Shown here: piece after piece, positions 7,489 through 16,266 of the stretch
Numbering within the stretch: the first letter of the stretch is position 1
Layout of the letters: every line of letters begins with the position of its first letter
Source: JANXQG01 sp037147235
GTDB taxonomy: Bacteria > Planctomycetota > Planctomycetia > Pirellulales > Thermoguttaceae
Length of the DNA stretch: 21,326 bases
NCBI GenBank assembly: GCA_037147235.1
Contig: JBAWVO010000092.1
Span: 1 to 21,326 of the forward strand
Reading direction: 5' to 3'
The notes under the pieces: generated by a model
Database searches by the model: none
What the model saw: the letters and a program-made list of their open reading frames with translations, nothing else
What the model was told of the DNA's origin: nothing
Translations under genes and position numbers: made by a program

Positions 7489-8607
7489 ATGAAAATTAAA
7501 TGTGATCGCGAGAAGTTGCTTCACGCATTCCAGACGGCCGCCAGCGTGGCCCCCTCCCGCAGTCCCAAACCAATCCTGCAAAACCTGAAGCTGGAAGTGC
7601 ATGACGACAAAGGCATCCTCATGGGCACCGACCTGGAGGTCGGGATTCGCATTGATGTGGAGGGTATTAGCGTCGAGTCCCCCGGCAGTGTGGTTCTGCC
7701 AATCTCGCGGTTCCTGTCAATTTTGCGCGAAAGCACCGACGAAATGCTTTCCGTCGAAAGCGATGGCCGAAAGATCCAGGTCCGCGGTCAGCGGAGCGAG
7801 TTCCAGTTGCCTTCGGAAAATCCTGACGAGTTCCCAGCCGTCGGGCTCTTCGATGAGGCTCATTATCACGAAATGCCCGCCCGATTCTTCCGCGAGATTG
7901 TCCGCCGCACGGTTTTTGCCACCGATAGCGAGAGCAGTCGCTACGCCCTCGGTGGCGTGCTGCTGGAACTGACGGCAGACCATATCACGGCCGTGGCCAC
8001 CGATGGTCGCCGTCTCGCCCGACAGGAAGGTCCGGCCAAGTCGGTCGGCGATCTTCCGGCAAGCGATCGCATGACGATCGTACCCACCCGAGCGATGCAA
8101 CTTCTTGATCGTGCCATCGGCGATAAGGAGGAAGTTTTGCAGCTTTCGGCCCGCGAGAACGACGTGCTCATCAAGAGCGGTCGCATCGTGATGTATTCGC
8201 GGTTGGTCGAAGGGCGTTTTCCCAAGTGGCGCGATGTATTTCCCCGTCGCGACAACACCCAGCGCATTGAACTCTCGGTCGGTCCCTTCTACGCGGCGGT
8301 CCGCCAGGCGATGATCGTCACCAGCGATGAGCGTCGCGGCGTCGATTTCACCTTTGCCCAGGGCAAGGCGGTTTTGGTCGCTCACGGGGCCGAGTATGGT
8401 GAATCGCACGTCGAACTGCCGATTGCTTACGAAGGACCCGAGATCGTCATCACGCTCGATCCCCGCTACCTGAACGAGTTCCTCCGCGTACTCAATCCGG
8501 AAGCAACGCTGCTCATGGAGTTGCGTGATTCCGAGAGCGCGGCCGTCTGTTCCACCGACGACGGCTACGCCTACGTGATCATGCCGCTGGCACGAGATCA
8601 GAAGTAG
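7489..8607 (+). CDS. dnaN: DNA polymerase III beta subunit (sliding clamp)
   Basis: A 372-residue protein of normal length for the bacterial beta clamp, which encircles DNA as a dimer and tethers polymerase III. The three-domain clamp fold is recognisable: MKIKCDREKLLHAFQTAASV at the start, the domain-2 stretch FATDSESSRYALGGVLLEL, ATDGRRLA, and the near-terminal DDGYAYVIMPL, where the family normally ends in a Y-x-V-M-P motif. It carries five extra residues (ARDQK) after that motif. The start is supported by a GAGAG-type ribosome site in the leader. It is followed by tandem stops (TAG then TAA) and then by the DUF721 gene 28 nt later. The order dnaA-dnaN-DUF721-gyrB is typical of an origin-proximal block. 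Confidence 0.97.
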   Translation: MKIKCDREKLLHAFQTAASVAPSRSPKPILQNLKLEVHDDKGILMGTDLEVGIRIDVEGISVESPGSVVLPISRFLSILRESTDEMLSVESDGRKIQVRGQRSEFQLPSENPDEFPAVGLFDEAHYHEMPARFFREIVRRTVFATDSESSRYALGGVLLELTADHITAVATDGRRLARQEGPAKSVGDLPASDRMTIVPTRAMQLLDRAIGDKEEVLQLSARENDVLIKSGRIVMYSRLVEGRFPKWRDVFPRRDNTQRIELSVGPFYAAVRQAMIVTSDERRGVDFTFAQGKAVLVAHGAEYGESHVELPIAYEGPEIVITLDPRYLNEFLRVLNPEATLLMELRDSESAAVCSTDDGYAYVIMPLARDQK

Positions 8608-8613
8608 TAAGAG

Positions 8614-8628
8614 AAGGAGTAACTCCTT
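8614..8628 (+). promoter_or_regulatory. ribosome-site palindrome before the DUF721 gene
   Basis: AAGGAGT at 8614-8620, one A, then ACTCCTT at 8622-8628 form a perfect 7-bp inverted repeat. The only strong Shine-Dalgarno sequence for the next gene lies inside it, about 16 nt from the ATG at 8636. The site may be occluded unless translation of dnaN or another factor opens it. Confidence 0.4.
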
Positions 8629-8635
8629 TCCCCCC

Positions 8636-8935
8636 ATGCCCGGTCCGGAACGTATCGCCGACATCCTCACACAACTCATGGCCCGGCGTGGTTTTGCCCG
8701 GGTGCAAGGTGCGGATGCCTATCGGTCGGCCTGGAATGAGGCGGCCGGTCCGCTGGGGGCACAGTACAGCCGCGTCGGCCAATTGAAGCGAGGAACGCTG
8801 GAAGTCGTCGTCACCAATTCGGCCCTGATTCAGGAATTTGGCTTCCAAAAATCCGCCATCCTCACTACCCTCAACCGCTTACTACCCGACCACAACATCA
8901 AAGACCTGCGTTTCCGCCTGGGAGCAATCAAGTAA
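8636..8935 (+). CDS. DUF721/DciA-like helicase-associated protein
   Basis: A 99-residue protein of the DUF721 family, which includes DciA, the ancestral helicase-operating protein that helps load DnaB in bacteria lacking DnaC or DnaI. The family pattern is visible: IADILTQLMARRGF at the start, a W-N-E-A-A-G-P block near residues 32-38, RGTLEVVVTNSALIQEFGFQ in the middle, and LRFRLG at the end. Its place between dnaN and gyrB supports a replication role. It lies 28 nt after dnaN and 57 nt before the gyrB start. No DnaA domain I is present in this window's DnaA, so DciA may carry more of the helicase-loading work, which is an inference. Confidence 0.88.
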   Translation: MPGPERIADILTQLMARRGFARVQGADAYRSAWNEAAGPLGAQYSRVGQLKRGTLEVVVTNSALIQEFGFQKSAILTTLNRLLPDHNIKDLRFRLGAIK

Positions 8936-8970
8936 TTTAGAGTGCGGCAATTTATTGCCGCACTCCAAAT
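8935..8970. repeat. AGTGCGGCAA hairpin between dciA and gyrB
   Basis: The arms AGTGCGGCAA (8941-8950) and TTGCCGCACT (8955-8964) match perfectly around TTTA. Flanking bases extend the stem to 16 bp with one mismatch (8935-8950 with 8955-8970). It starts at the last base of the preceding stop codon. A related GTGTGCCGC / GCGGCACAC hairpin occurs at 12081-12102. Confidence 0.6.
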
Positions 8971-8992
8971 CGCCTACAGAGAACGAGACCCT

Positions 8993-11536
<2,544 letters not shown>

Positions 11537-11554
11537 CGCACCCTTGTGGTGGCG

Positions 11555-11613
11555 GACATAAATGCTGTCAATTCAGACATAAATGTTGTCAAGCTGGGAC
11601 ACTATTTTGTCAA
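11555..11613. mobile_element. three tandem terminal repeats, probable transposon-end relic
   Basis: GACATAAATGCTGTCAA at 11555, GACATAAATGTTGTCAA at 11576 and GACACTATTTTGTCAA at 11598 recur at 21-22 nt spacing, just after gyrB. Multiple short end repeats of this sort are typical transposase-binding sites at the ends of some insertion sequences and transposons. No transposase is attached, so this is likely a relic. The rest of 11537-11843 contains no gene I can support. Confidence 0.45.
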
Positions 11614-11843
11614 CCGACGCGCTCTTCGCGCACGTGATTCCCGCAGCACAACCTGAATTGCGATTTTAACCTCGGCTGGGTGGTTCAATCAGCCAATACT
11701 TTGCCCGACCACCCCCCAGGCCGACGAACCTCGTGATTCGTTCATTCACTTGGAACAATGAGTAATTACAGCAAGACAGCGAACCTGCGGCCAATAGCTA
11801 AAAAGAAACACCCTGATACTCCCTGGCTCCTAGTCGGGGGTAT

Positions 11844-11918
11844 TTGTCCTGCTTCCTGCGTCAACTGCGGCTGGGCCATGAAAGACCCAGTGCAGTTGCG
11901 ACAGGTATGCAGAACAAG
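11844..11918. repeat. long imperfect hairpin
   Basis: Two arms of about 32 bases (11844-11875 and 11886-11918) share TTGTNCTGC, CCTG, CAACTGC and CTGGG blocks in inverted orientation with a few mismatches and bulges, around a 10-nt loop. On the minus strand it lies just after the stop of the 39-residue gene. No T-run follows, so a simple intrinsic terminator is not supported. It could be a structured RNA or an inverted-repeat relic. Confidence 0.4.
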
Positions 11919-11926
11919 GGGGGGCT

Positions 11927-12046
11927 TTAGTGGCGGCGTCGGCCGCGGCCCACATTGAAGCCCTTGCGGCTGCCGAGGCGTTTGCCGGCTTTGTAAAGCC
12001 AAGTACCTACGCCAATCAGAATTCCGAGAACGATCAGTTCTCCCAT
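11927..12046 (-). CDS. 39-residue single-helix microprotein
   Basis: A 39-residue protein. Residues 3-17 are a hydrophobic helix (ELIVLGILIGVGTWLY), followed by a strongly basic tail starting KAGKRLGSRKG and ending in an R-rich cluster before a final H. GGAG lies 5 nt before the ATG, and the stop is TAA. The shape (N-out or N-in single helix with a basic cytoplasmic tail) and the Y-K-x-G-K-R-x-G-S-R-K-G pattern look like small uncharacterised planctomycete proteins as I recall them. It follows the 62-residue gene on the same strand after 42 nt and is probably co-transcribed. Function is unknown. The call is based on ribosome site, helix and codon pattern rather than homology search. Confidence 0.6.
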   Translation of the reverse strand: MGELIVLGILIGVGTWLYKAGKRLGSRKGFNVGRGRRRH

Positions 12047-12080
12047 ATCTTCTCCATTCACTTATAGGTCTTGAGTAGCG

Positions 12081-12102
12081 GTGTGCCGCTAATGCGGCAC
12101 AC
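12081..12102. repeat. GTGTGCCGC hairpin containing a stop codon
   Basis: GTGTGCCGC (12081-12089) and GCGGCACAC (12094-12102) are perfectly complementary around TAAT. The minus-strand TAG in the loop is the stop codon of the 62-residue gene. It is related in sequence to the hairpin at 8935-8970. Confidence 0.55.
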
Positions 12103-12277
12103 TCTGGCGATGAGCTTCCAGCGCATCCCAATCCACGACTTGGGGACCTCGGTGATAAGGTTCCGGGTCATAGTCCACCAACTCGGGATCAGCAAGGCTG
12201 AAGCCCAGGTGGCTGATAGTATCACGGCTTTCACCCGTGGCGCGAGCCACGGCACAATCGAGTTGCGATTGAAACAT
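12089..12277 (-). CDS. 62-residue acidic microprotein
   Basis: A 62-residue protein that begins MFQSQLDCAVARATGES and continues to the distinctive DPELVDYDPEPYHRGP and VVDWDALEAHR. AGAGG lies 5-6 nt before the ATG. It has a helical N-terminus and an acidic, proline-containing C-terminal half and no membrane segment. I recall similar small planctomycete proteins with the D-P-E-P and W-D-A motifs, but not a named family. It lies downstream of the E1/JAB cluster but beyond a strong terminator, so it is probably a separate unit with the 39-residue gene. It is not a ubiquitin-like protein by eye: no beta-grasp pattern and no C-terminal Gly-Gly. Confidence 0.65.
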   Translation of the reverse strand: MFQSQLDCAVARATGESRDTISHLGFSLADPELVDYDPEPYHRGPQVVDWDALEAHRQSVPH

Positions 12278-12339
12278 GTGAGTCCTCTGGAATTAAAGGG
12301 AGGGAAATAACGGAACGGTAGGAAACGGCAGAAAACAAA

Positions 12340-12374
12340 CGTAGCCGCCATGCATGTACTGCATGGCGGCTACG
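12340..12374 (-). terminator. intrinsic terminator of the E1/JAB operon
   Basis: CGTAGCCGCCATGCA at 12340-12354 pairs perfectly with TGCATGGCGGCTACG at 12360-12374 (15 bp, 5-nt loop). On the minus strand it is followed by a TTTGTTTTCT tract, as expected for an intrinsic terminator after the thiF-like gene. The plus strand also has an A/T-rich tail (AAAAAC), so it may not be strictly one-way. Confidence 0.65.
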
Positions 12375-12434
12375 AAAAACGAAACATTACGGGGTGCTAA
12401 CAGGTCTCCCCGAGATGAGAGACGCATGTCCGCT

Positions 12435-13097
12435 TCAGCAGGCGACCAATTCCCCGGCGAGAAGATTGAGCGACGTGTCGCGGTCCAGGGGAATGTCGCG
12501 GAGCCAACGGGTGAACTGGTGAACCATCATCCCTGCGGCAATGCTGGCGGCGTAGATGGTGCTGTGCGACGTGCAGGAGCCTCGCTGAGCCTCGGCCTGC
12601 CTAAAAAGCGTCGTGGGATAATGGTCGCGACTGACAGAATCCGCCACCGCCAAGACGCGAATCACCTCCGAGAGCATTCGCCCGTCGCACCAGAAGCGAC
12701 AGCGTGGGCCCGAGGATCGCCAGATGGCCGAACGGGCATCAATCGAATCCACCGCGCAGAAGACCGCCTCGCCAATTTCGATTCTTGGCCGGTAGCGATC
12801 TTGAATGCACTCGACGGCGATGGCCGGATCAAGTTGCTTGACGGCGGCCGCGGTCGCCTCGACCTTGGAGAGACCAACGTCCGCACTCAGATAGCCTTGG
12901 GTCGTAACGTTGGAAAGATCAACGACGTCAAAATCCACGATTTGCAACCGCGGAGCACCCATGGCGGCAAGCTGCAGCACCAACTGGCGACCAATGGCAC
13001 CCACGCCGATGATCGTCACTTTGAGATTGGCCAACCGGTCCCGGGGAACCAGCTCTTGCTGCCGTACAAAACGATTGGGTTCAGAATTCGTCGTCAT
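12435..13097 (-). CDS. ThiF/E1-like adenylating enzyme
   Basis: A 220-residue E1-like protein. It shows the nucleotide-binding GVGAIG (residues 31-36), the acidic VDFDVVDLSN (D55, D57, N63) and AVDSIDARSAIW (D117, R122). The usual S-N-x-x-R-Q motif reads SNVTTQGY, so the conserved arginine is missing. A cysteine in GSCTSHSTIYAASIAAG (C175) is the best candidate for a catalytic thiolester residue. No CxxC zinc knuckle is seen. E1-like enzymes adenylate the C-terminus of a ubiquitin-like or sulfur-carrier protein. AGGAGG sits 5 nt before the ATG, inside the end of the JAB gene, and the two genes overlap by 17 nt, indicating translational coupling. Residue pattern and partners point to a ubiquitin-type system rather than thiamine synthesis. 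Confidence 0.88.
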   Translation of the reverse strand: MTTNSEPNRFVRQQELVPRDRLANLKVTIIGVGAIGRQLVLQLAAMGAPRLQIVDFDVVDLSNVTTQGYLSADVGLSKVEATAAAVKQLDPAIAVECIQDRYRPRIEIGEAVFCAVDSIDARSAIWRSSGPRCRFWCDGRMLSEVIRVLAVADSVSRDHYPTTLFRQAEAQRGSCTSHSTIYAASIAAGMMVHQFTRWLRDIPLDRDTSLNLLAGELVAC

Positions 13098-13836
13098 AAA
13101 ATCCTCCTACGGGAGCCTCTGCACAGGCATCAACGAGCTTTTCTTGGAACAGATCGTCCCAGAAATCGGGCCAATCCGTGTGAGGTGTCAGCAGGCTAGC
13201 CCCCTCTTTGTGCGGTTCCAAATGAGTTAAGACCTTCGGCTCAGGCGGCCACGGCTCGACCTCGACGTTGGCCACGTACTCCGTCTGCCAAGCCGCATGG
13301 TCGCTGGCTGCAAAAGCGCGGCTGTAATCAACTTCAACCGGTAGAAGCACGGAACCACCCGGCCCCACGTGAAACTGCAAACGGGCGTAAGTTCGACCCT
13401 CACGGGCGAGAATGAACATCACGGACCATTCGGTCCGGCCAAAGACACGGGCGAATGTCTGCTCGTCCGTTGCGCTGGGCTGAGGAGACGAACCGGGATG
13501 CGTGTGAATCCAGATCCTGCCAAACTGTTCTGGATGGCAGCCGGCATCGACCTGGCGGTCAAAATAGTCTGCCACCGCCTGATCGTCGAGCATGACAGAG
13601 GCCAGGTCGCAGTTCTGCCGCACGAGCGCAACATCCTCGATATTGAGCAGATTATCGGTTGCCGAGATGCCAAAACCACCCACTTCGCTATCGCCGGCGT
13701 CGCGTAAATAAAGCAGCTTGGCCCAGGCTGTGGGGCTAAATCGCAGGCCCTGCGGCGGTTTATGCCGTTGCAGGTTCTCTTGTGTTTTGTCCGACAAAGC
13801 TGGGTGATTCGCACTGGGGCTCTTCACAGAATTCAT
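13081..13836 (-). CDS. JAB/JAMM metalloprotease
   Basis: A 251-residue JAB (MPN) domain protein. The catalytic JAMM motif is complete: E51 in SEVGGFG, H111 and H113 in HTHP, S121 and D124 in SATD, with the family spacing between the histidines and the serine. JAMM peptidases remove ubiquitin-like proteins or process their C-terminus. The JAB core covers roughly residues 30-170; the C-terminal 80 residues are not assigned. The start at 13836 has GAGGA 8 nt upstream; upstream in-frame starts lack a ribosome site and run out of frame over the neighbouring gene. It overlaps the cysteine-rich gene by 77 nt and the E1-like gene by 17 nt, so all three are probably made together. Confidence 0.88.
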   Translation of the reverse strand: MNSVKSPSANHPALSDKTQENLQRHKPPQGLRFSPTAWAKLLYLRDAGDSEVGGFGISATDNLLNIEDVALVRQNCDLASVMLDDQAVADYFDRQVDAGCHPEQFGRIWIHTHPGSSPQPSATDEQTFARVFGRTEWSVMFILAREGRTYARLQFHVGPGGSVLLPVEVDYSRAFAASDHAAWQTEYVANVEVEPWPPEPKVLTHLEPHKEGASLLTPHTDWPDFWDDLFQEKLVDACAEAPVGGFYDDEF

Positions 13837-14266
13837 CGTCTTGTTCCTCTTCATGGGTTTTGGTGTAACATGATTGGCACAGCCCTTCTGCAAGGCAGTT
13901 GTTGCAGAAACGCTTGCGGCACACGCGACACACTTCGAGACAGGAGTTGCAACAATCTTCTCCGCATGCCGCGCAATGGCGGCGACATTCCGAGCAATAC
14001 GAATCATGGCATCCATGGCAGGTAACGGTACAGGACGAACAGAGCGCGCTGCCGCAGTGCTGGCAGCAGTAATGATCGTCTTCATCCAAGGTGTCGCCGC
14101 ATTCCTCGCACACCGCGCCATCCCAGCGGGCGATTTCGACATAAGCACTGCCCTTGCCGTAGGTGTGCAGTATCTGGGAGACCAGCGTGAAGAAGTCGTA
14201 GAGCCGGCCGTCGGTTAACGGAAGCCTACTGCGCCAGCGTGCGCACCTCTCGCGAAAACACCTCAC
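13760..14266 (-). CDS. cysteine-rich RING/treble-clef-like protein
   Basis: A protein of about 168 residues from a GTG at 14266. After RWRSRLPLTDGRLYDFFT and a short linker, about 22 cysteines fall within some 85 residues in repeated C-x2-C pairs (CEEC, CQHC, CSSC, CHGC, CSEC, CAAC, CNSC, CRVC, CNNC, CQSC). This looks like serial zinc-binding treble-clef or RING-type units. An acidic tail (EEEQDDEFCEE) follows. In known prokaryotic ubiquitin-like operons, RING-type proteins are predicted E3-like partners of E1 and JAB. The start is doubtful: no ribosome site precedes the GTG and a stop codon lies 9 nt upstream, so the N-terminus may be eroded. A second frame offers an ATG near 14270 that runs into a stop. 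Confidence 0.75.
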   Translation of the reverse strand: MRCFRERCARWRSRLPLTDGRLYDFFTLVSQILHTYGKGSAYVEIARWDGAVCEECGDTLDEDDHYCCQHCGSALCSSCTVTCHGCHDSYCSECRRHCAACGEDCCNSCLEVCRVCRKRFCNNCLAEGLCQSCYTKTHEEEQDDEFCEEPQCESPSFVGQNTREPATA

Positions 14267-14269
14267 CGG

Positions 14270-14631
14270 CCATCACCACGGTGTGTTAGACAACATTCAT
14301 TAGTGAAAAGATGGCGATCTTTACCACCGTTATATTCCCTATCTTCTCATGTCAGAGACTCCCAGTCACCTCTCGCCTACTGAACGCTGGCGAGAACTCG
14401 CTTCGCCGGGAGTTCTTGCTGAAAGTCCATCTCCTGGAATCTGCGATTCAATCGCGCTATGGGAAGCCCGGGCGTCGAAAAGGGTTTGTGACCGTGATGG
14501 AAGCGGTCATGGCCAAGATGCTACATCGTTCGGTCGATCAAATCCAGAAGCTGCGTAAAGCCATTTCTGCCTGTCGGGCCGGCAAGAGGTTGTCGGTGCG
14601 TTGGCTCAGAACCCGCGACTAGTGTAGTGTC
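14270..14631. other. degenerate stretch between the ubiquitin-like cluster and the IS remnant
   Basis: About 360 bases without a gene I can support. A plus-strand frame from 14311 (103 codons) and an overlapping one from 14349 (69 codons, starting MSETPSHLSPTERW) look partly protein-like but neither has a ribosome site. Their overlap suggests a decayed, frameshifted gene. Any lost upstream genes of the cluster would have been here. Confidence 0.35.
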
Positions 14632-14987
14632 TCAATCAGATTGTAATTTATCGAGGGTTTTCCTTGCCCGTTGTACTTTGGCGAGAATTTCTTCGGCCTT
14701 GGCAGTCCATACGTACGGTTTTGGCGACTCGTTGTTATGTTCGATGAATTCCGTAATCGCTTGAAACAACTGGTCGACGTTGCGGAATGTGCCCCTGCGG
14801 ATTCGGTTCTCCGTGATCTCACGAAACCATCGTTCAACCAGATTCAGCCACGAACTGCTGGTCGGCGTGAAATGGATATGGAATCGCCGATTCCGTTTCA
14901 GCCACTTCTGCACGTTGGGGTGCTTATGAGTCGCATAGTTATCTACAATCAGATCCAGATCCAACTCGGCCGGTGTTTGCTCGTCGA
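14632..14987 (-). pseudogene. IS630-family transposase C-terminal remnant
   Basis: The C-terminal part of an IS630-type DDE transposase: IVDNYATHKHPNVQKWL (with the second catalytic Asp), FTPTSSSWLNLVERWFREIT (with the final Glu) and an alpha-helical end with KPYVWTAKAEEILAKV. Reading backwards, coding runs through LKLIDEQTPAELDLDL and meets an in-frame stop near 15000; the N-terminal two thirds are gone. It has no start codon of its own beyond an internal TTG. The end near 14625-14640 (GTGTCTCAATCAGATT) may be the inverted terminal repeat. It is non-functional. Confidence 0.85.
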
Positions 14988-15134
14988 TCAGCTTGAGAGA
15001 TTCTCATCCGGGCGACATTTAGTTCCGCGGCGGGTCAGCGACTCCACAAGTTCTCGGGCAGGCCGCACGCTAATCGGGAGTTGCCCCTCCATGTCGCGTA
15101 AGAGTTGCGCAACTTCCTTTTCGTCATCGATCAT
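14988..15134 (-). CDS. 48-residue protein, probably truncated by the IS remnant
   Basis: A short protein with start ATG 15134 and an ideal ribosome site (AAAGGA, 6 nt upstream). It begins MIDDEKEVAQLLRDMEGQ, then LPISVRPARELVESL and GTKCRPDENLSS. It looks like the N-terminus of a longer protein: a leading helix, a hydrophobic strand and a proline/acidic turn with no natural end. The stop codon comes exactly where the IS630 remnant begins, and its last residues overlap the frame of that remnant. The parent family is not identified with certainty. It is probably a gene cut by insertion. Confidence 0.55.
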   Translation of the reverse strand: MIDDEKEVAQLLRDMEGQLPISVRPARELVESLTRRGTKCRPDENLSS

Positions 15135-15162
15135 GGCGATTCCTTTGCCTGAAAAGTGACCG

Positions 15163-15495
15163 CTACTTCGCCATATCTTTCAACATCTTCAACGCCCGCA
15201 CCTTGACCTTGCTACAGGCTGGCTTCGCGGGACGATCCATCAGTTCGCCTGGCTTGAACGGATTCGGCACGCCTTTCTCGGCCTTGCGGGCTGGAACCTG
15301 CTTCTTCTCGATCTTCACAAGGCCGGGGATCGTGATTGCCCCAGCACCTTTTTTGCCAAGGCTCTTCTCAATTTCGGCAGCCAGGGCATTCAGTACGGCG
15401 GCAACCTGCGTCTTGGGCAGTTCGGTGACGGCGGCGATGTTGGCGAGCAGTTCGGTCTTGGTCAGGGGTTTCTTTGGGGCAGTGGCTTTGGCCAT
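15163..15495 (-). CDS. HU-family histone-like DNA-binding protein
   Basis: A 110-residue HU/IHF-type protein with a basic N-terminal extension MAKATAPKKPLTKTELL, the family helical start ELLANIAAVTELPKTQV, and the beta-arm region GAITIPGLVKIEKKQV. It continues KGVPNPFKPGELMDRPAKPA and ends KVKVRALKMLKDM. It binds and bends DNA and probably helps compact the nucleoid. ATG 15495 has GGAGGA 7 nt upstream; an in-frame start 12 codons earlier lacks one. It is on the same strand as the lipoprotein gene, but the spacer of 244 bases suggests its own promoter. The upstream spacer holds no other gene I can support. Confidence 0.88.
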   Translation of the reverse strand: MAKATAPKKPLTKTELLANIAAVTELPKTQVAAVLNALAAEIEKSLGKKGAGAITIPGLVKIEKKQVPARKAEKGVPNPFKPGELMDRPAKPACSKVKVRALKMLKDMAK

Positions 15496-15739
15496 AGTTC
15501 TTTCCTCCGTGTAAGGTGATAGGTAAAACAAGTTGTTTATCCGCGGGGGATTGCGTGATTAGAGGCGCTTTTGGCGAGAAATACAAGCCCTTGCAAGTGC
15601 CAATGACGTGCGGAAATGATAGAATGAGACCATCGGGAGGGGTGTTCCGGGAGCCGTTCAGCATTTGGAATCTGGCCTCGCCGTCCAGAATTTGAAGTGC
15701 AAATTCAAACAGACCACTTGGATTATTCGGCTGGTACTG

Positions 15740-16222
15740 TCACAAGTATCGGTTGGCCACGACCAATCGTACCTCGAAATATTTGTCGTAACCAGTATAA
15801 AGAGCGGCCCCTTCGTCGACGAGTCGTGCGGCTTCCGCGGGCGCTTTCGTAACTCCTTTCCTAGTCAGCGTTGAAGCCACGGTCTTGTAATCAATCGTAG
15901 CTAACATGCTCTTTATATTCATTTTGGCATCCCTGCGTACTCCCGCTTCAATACAGAAGTTGCACAAACGTTCCTGGTACTCAATGACCTCTTTCAGATC
16001 TGGGTCCGAGACTGTGGACATATTGATCTGTGACAACAAAAACCGCATCTCTCGGAATGTCGGTTCATCTTCGGCCTTCAACGCCGCACGCCAGGCAAAC
16101 CGATTTGAGGTATTTTGTGGTGGAGATAGATCAGTTGGTCGACCTTTGCAAGCAACAATGCTACCCAAGAGAACATAAAGACAAATGATTGGCAAGGCAG
16201 ACGTTACATACTGCTTCTTCAC
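15740..16222 (-). CDS. predicted lipoprotein of unknown function
   Basis: A 160-residue protein. GTG 16222 is chosen because AAGGAG sits 7 nt upstream; the in-frame TTG at 16228 would overlap the ribosome site. It starts MKKQYVTSALPIICLYVLLG and has the lipobox-like SIVAC, with the modified cysteine at about residue 25, so it is probably exported and lipid-anchored. The mature part is helical, with FREMRFLLSQINMSTVSDPD, EVIEYQERLCNFCIEAGVRR and EAARLVDEGAALYTGY. I recognise no domain. It lies 44 nt after the small secreted gene and probably shares an operon with the SHD1 protein upstream. Confidence 0.7.
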   Translation of the reverse strand: MKKQYVTSALPIICLYVLLGSIVACKGRPTDLSPPQNTSNRFAWRAALKAEDEPTFREMRFLLSQINMSTVSDPDLKEVIEYQERLCNFCIEAGVRRDAKMNIKSMLATIDYKTVASTLTRKGVTKAPAEAARLVDEGAALYTGYDKYFEVRLVVANRYL

Positions 16223-16266
16223 GGGCAATCTCCTTGTTACGTAGTTACGCTCTTCACCTCAGCGAG

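Noticed and set aside
7717..8679. 320-codon minus-strand frame opposite dnaN
   Set aside because: Antisense shadow of dnaN; composition mirrors the clamp codons and it crosses the DUF721 gene.
8942..8992. GTG start 17 codons upstream for GyrB
   Set aside because: The codons lie in a perfect hairpin and have no family likeness; ATG 8993 fits the usual start.
11555..11613. CRISPR-like direct repeats
   Set aside because: Units are only 16-17 bases with 4-5-base gaps, so there are no spacers, and no cas genes occur.
11758..11958. 66-codon plus-strand frame with two CxxC-like cysteines
   Set aside because: It runs through the long imperfect hairpin and across the end of the 39-residue gene on the other strand; the cysteines do not form a full zinc-binding pattern.
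12089..12277. 62-residue protein as the missing ubiquitin-like modifier
   Set aside because: No C-terminal Gly-Gly, no beta-grasp-like pattern, and it lies beyond a terminator.
12354..13199. 281-codon plus-strand frame opposite the E1-like gene
   Set aside because: Complementary shadow of a clear ThiF-family gene with a strong ribosome site.
14311..14622. 103-codon plus-strand frame and the overlapping 69-codon frame at 14349
   Set aside because: Neither has a ribosome site or recognisable domain; they overlap in different frames, so at most a decayed gene.
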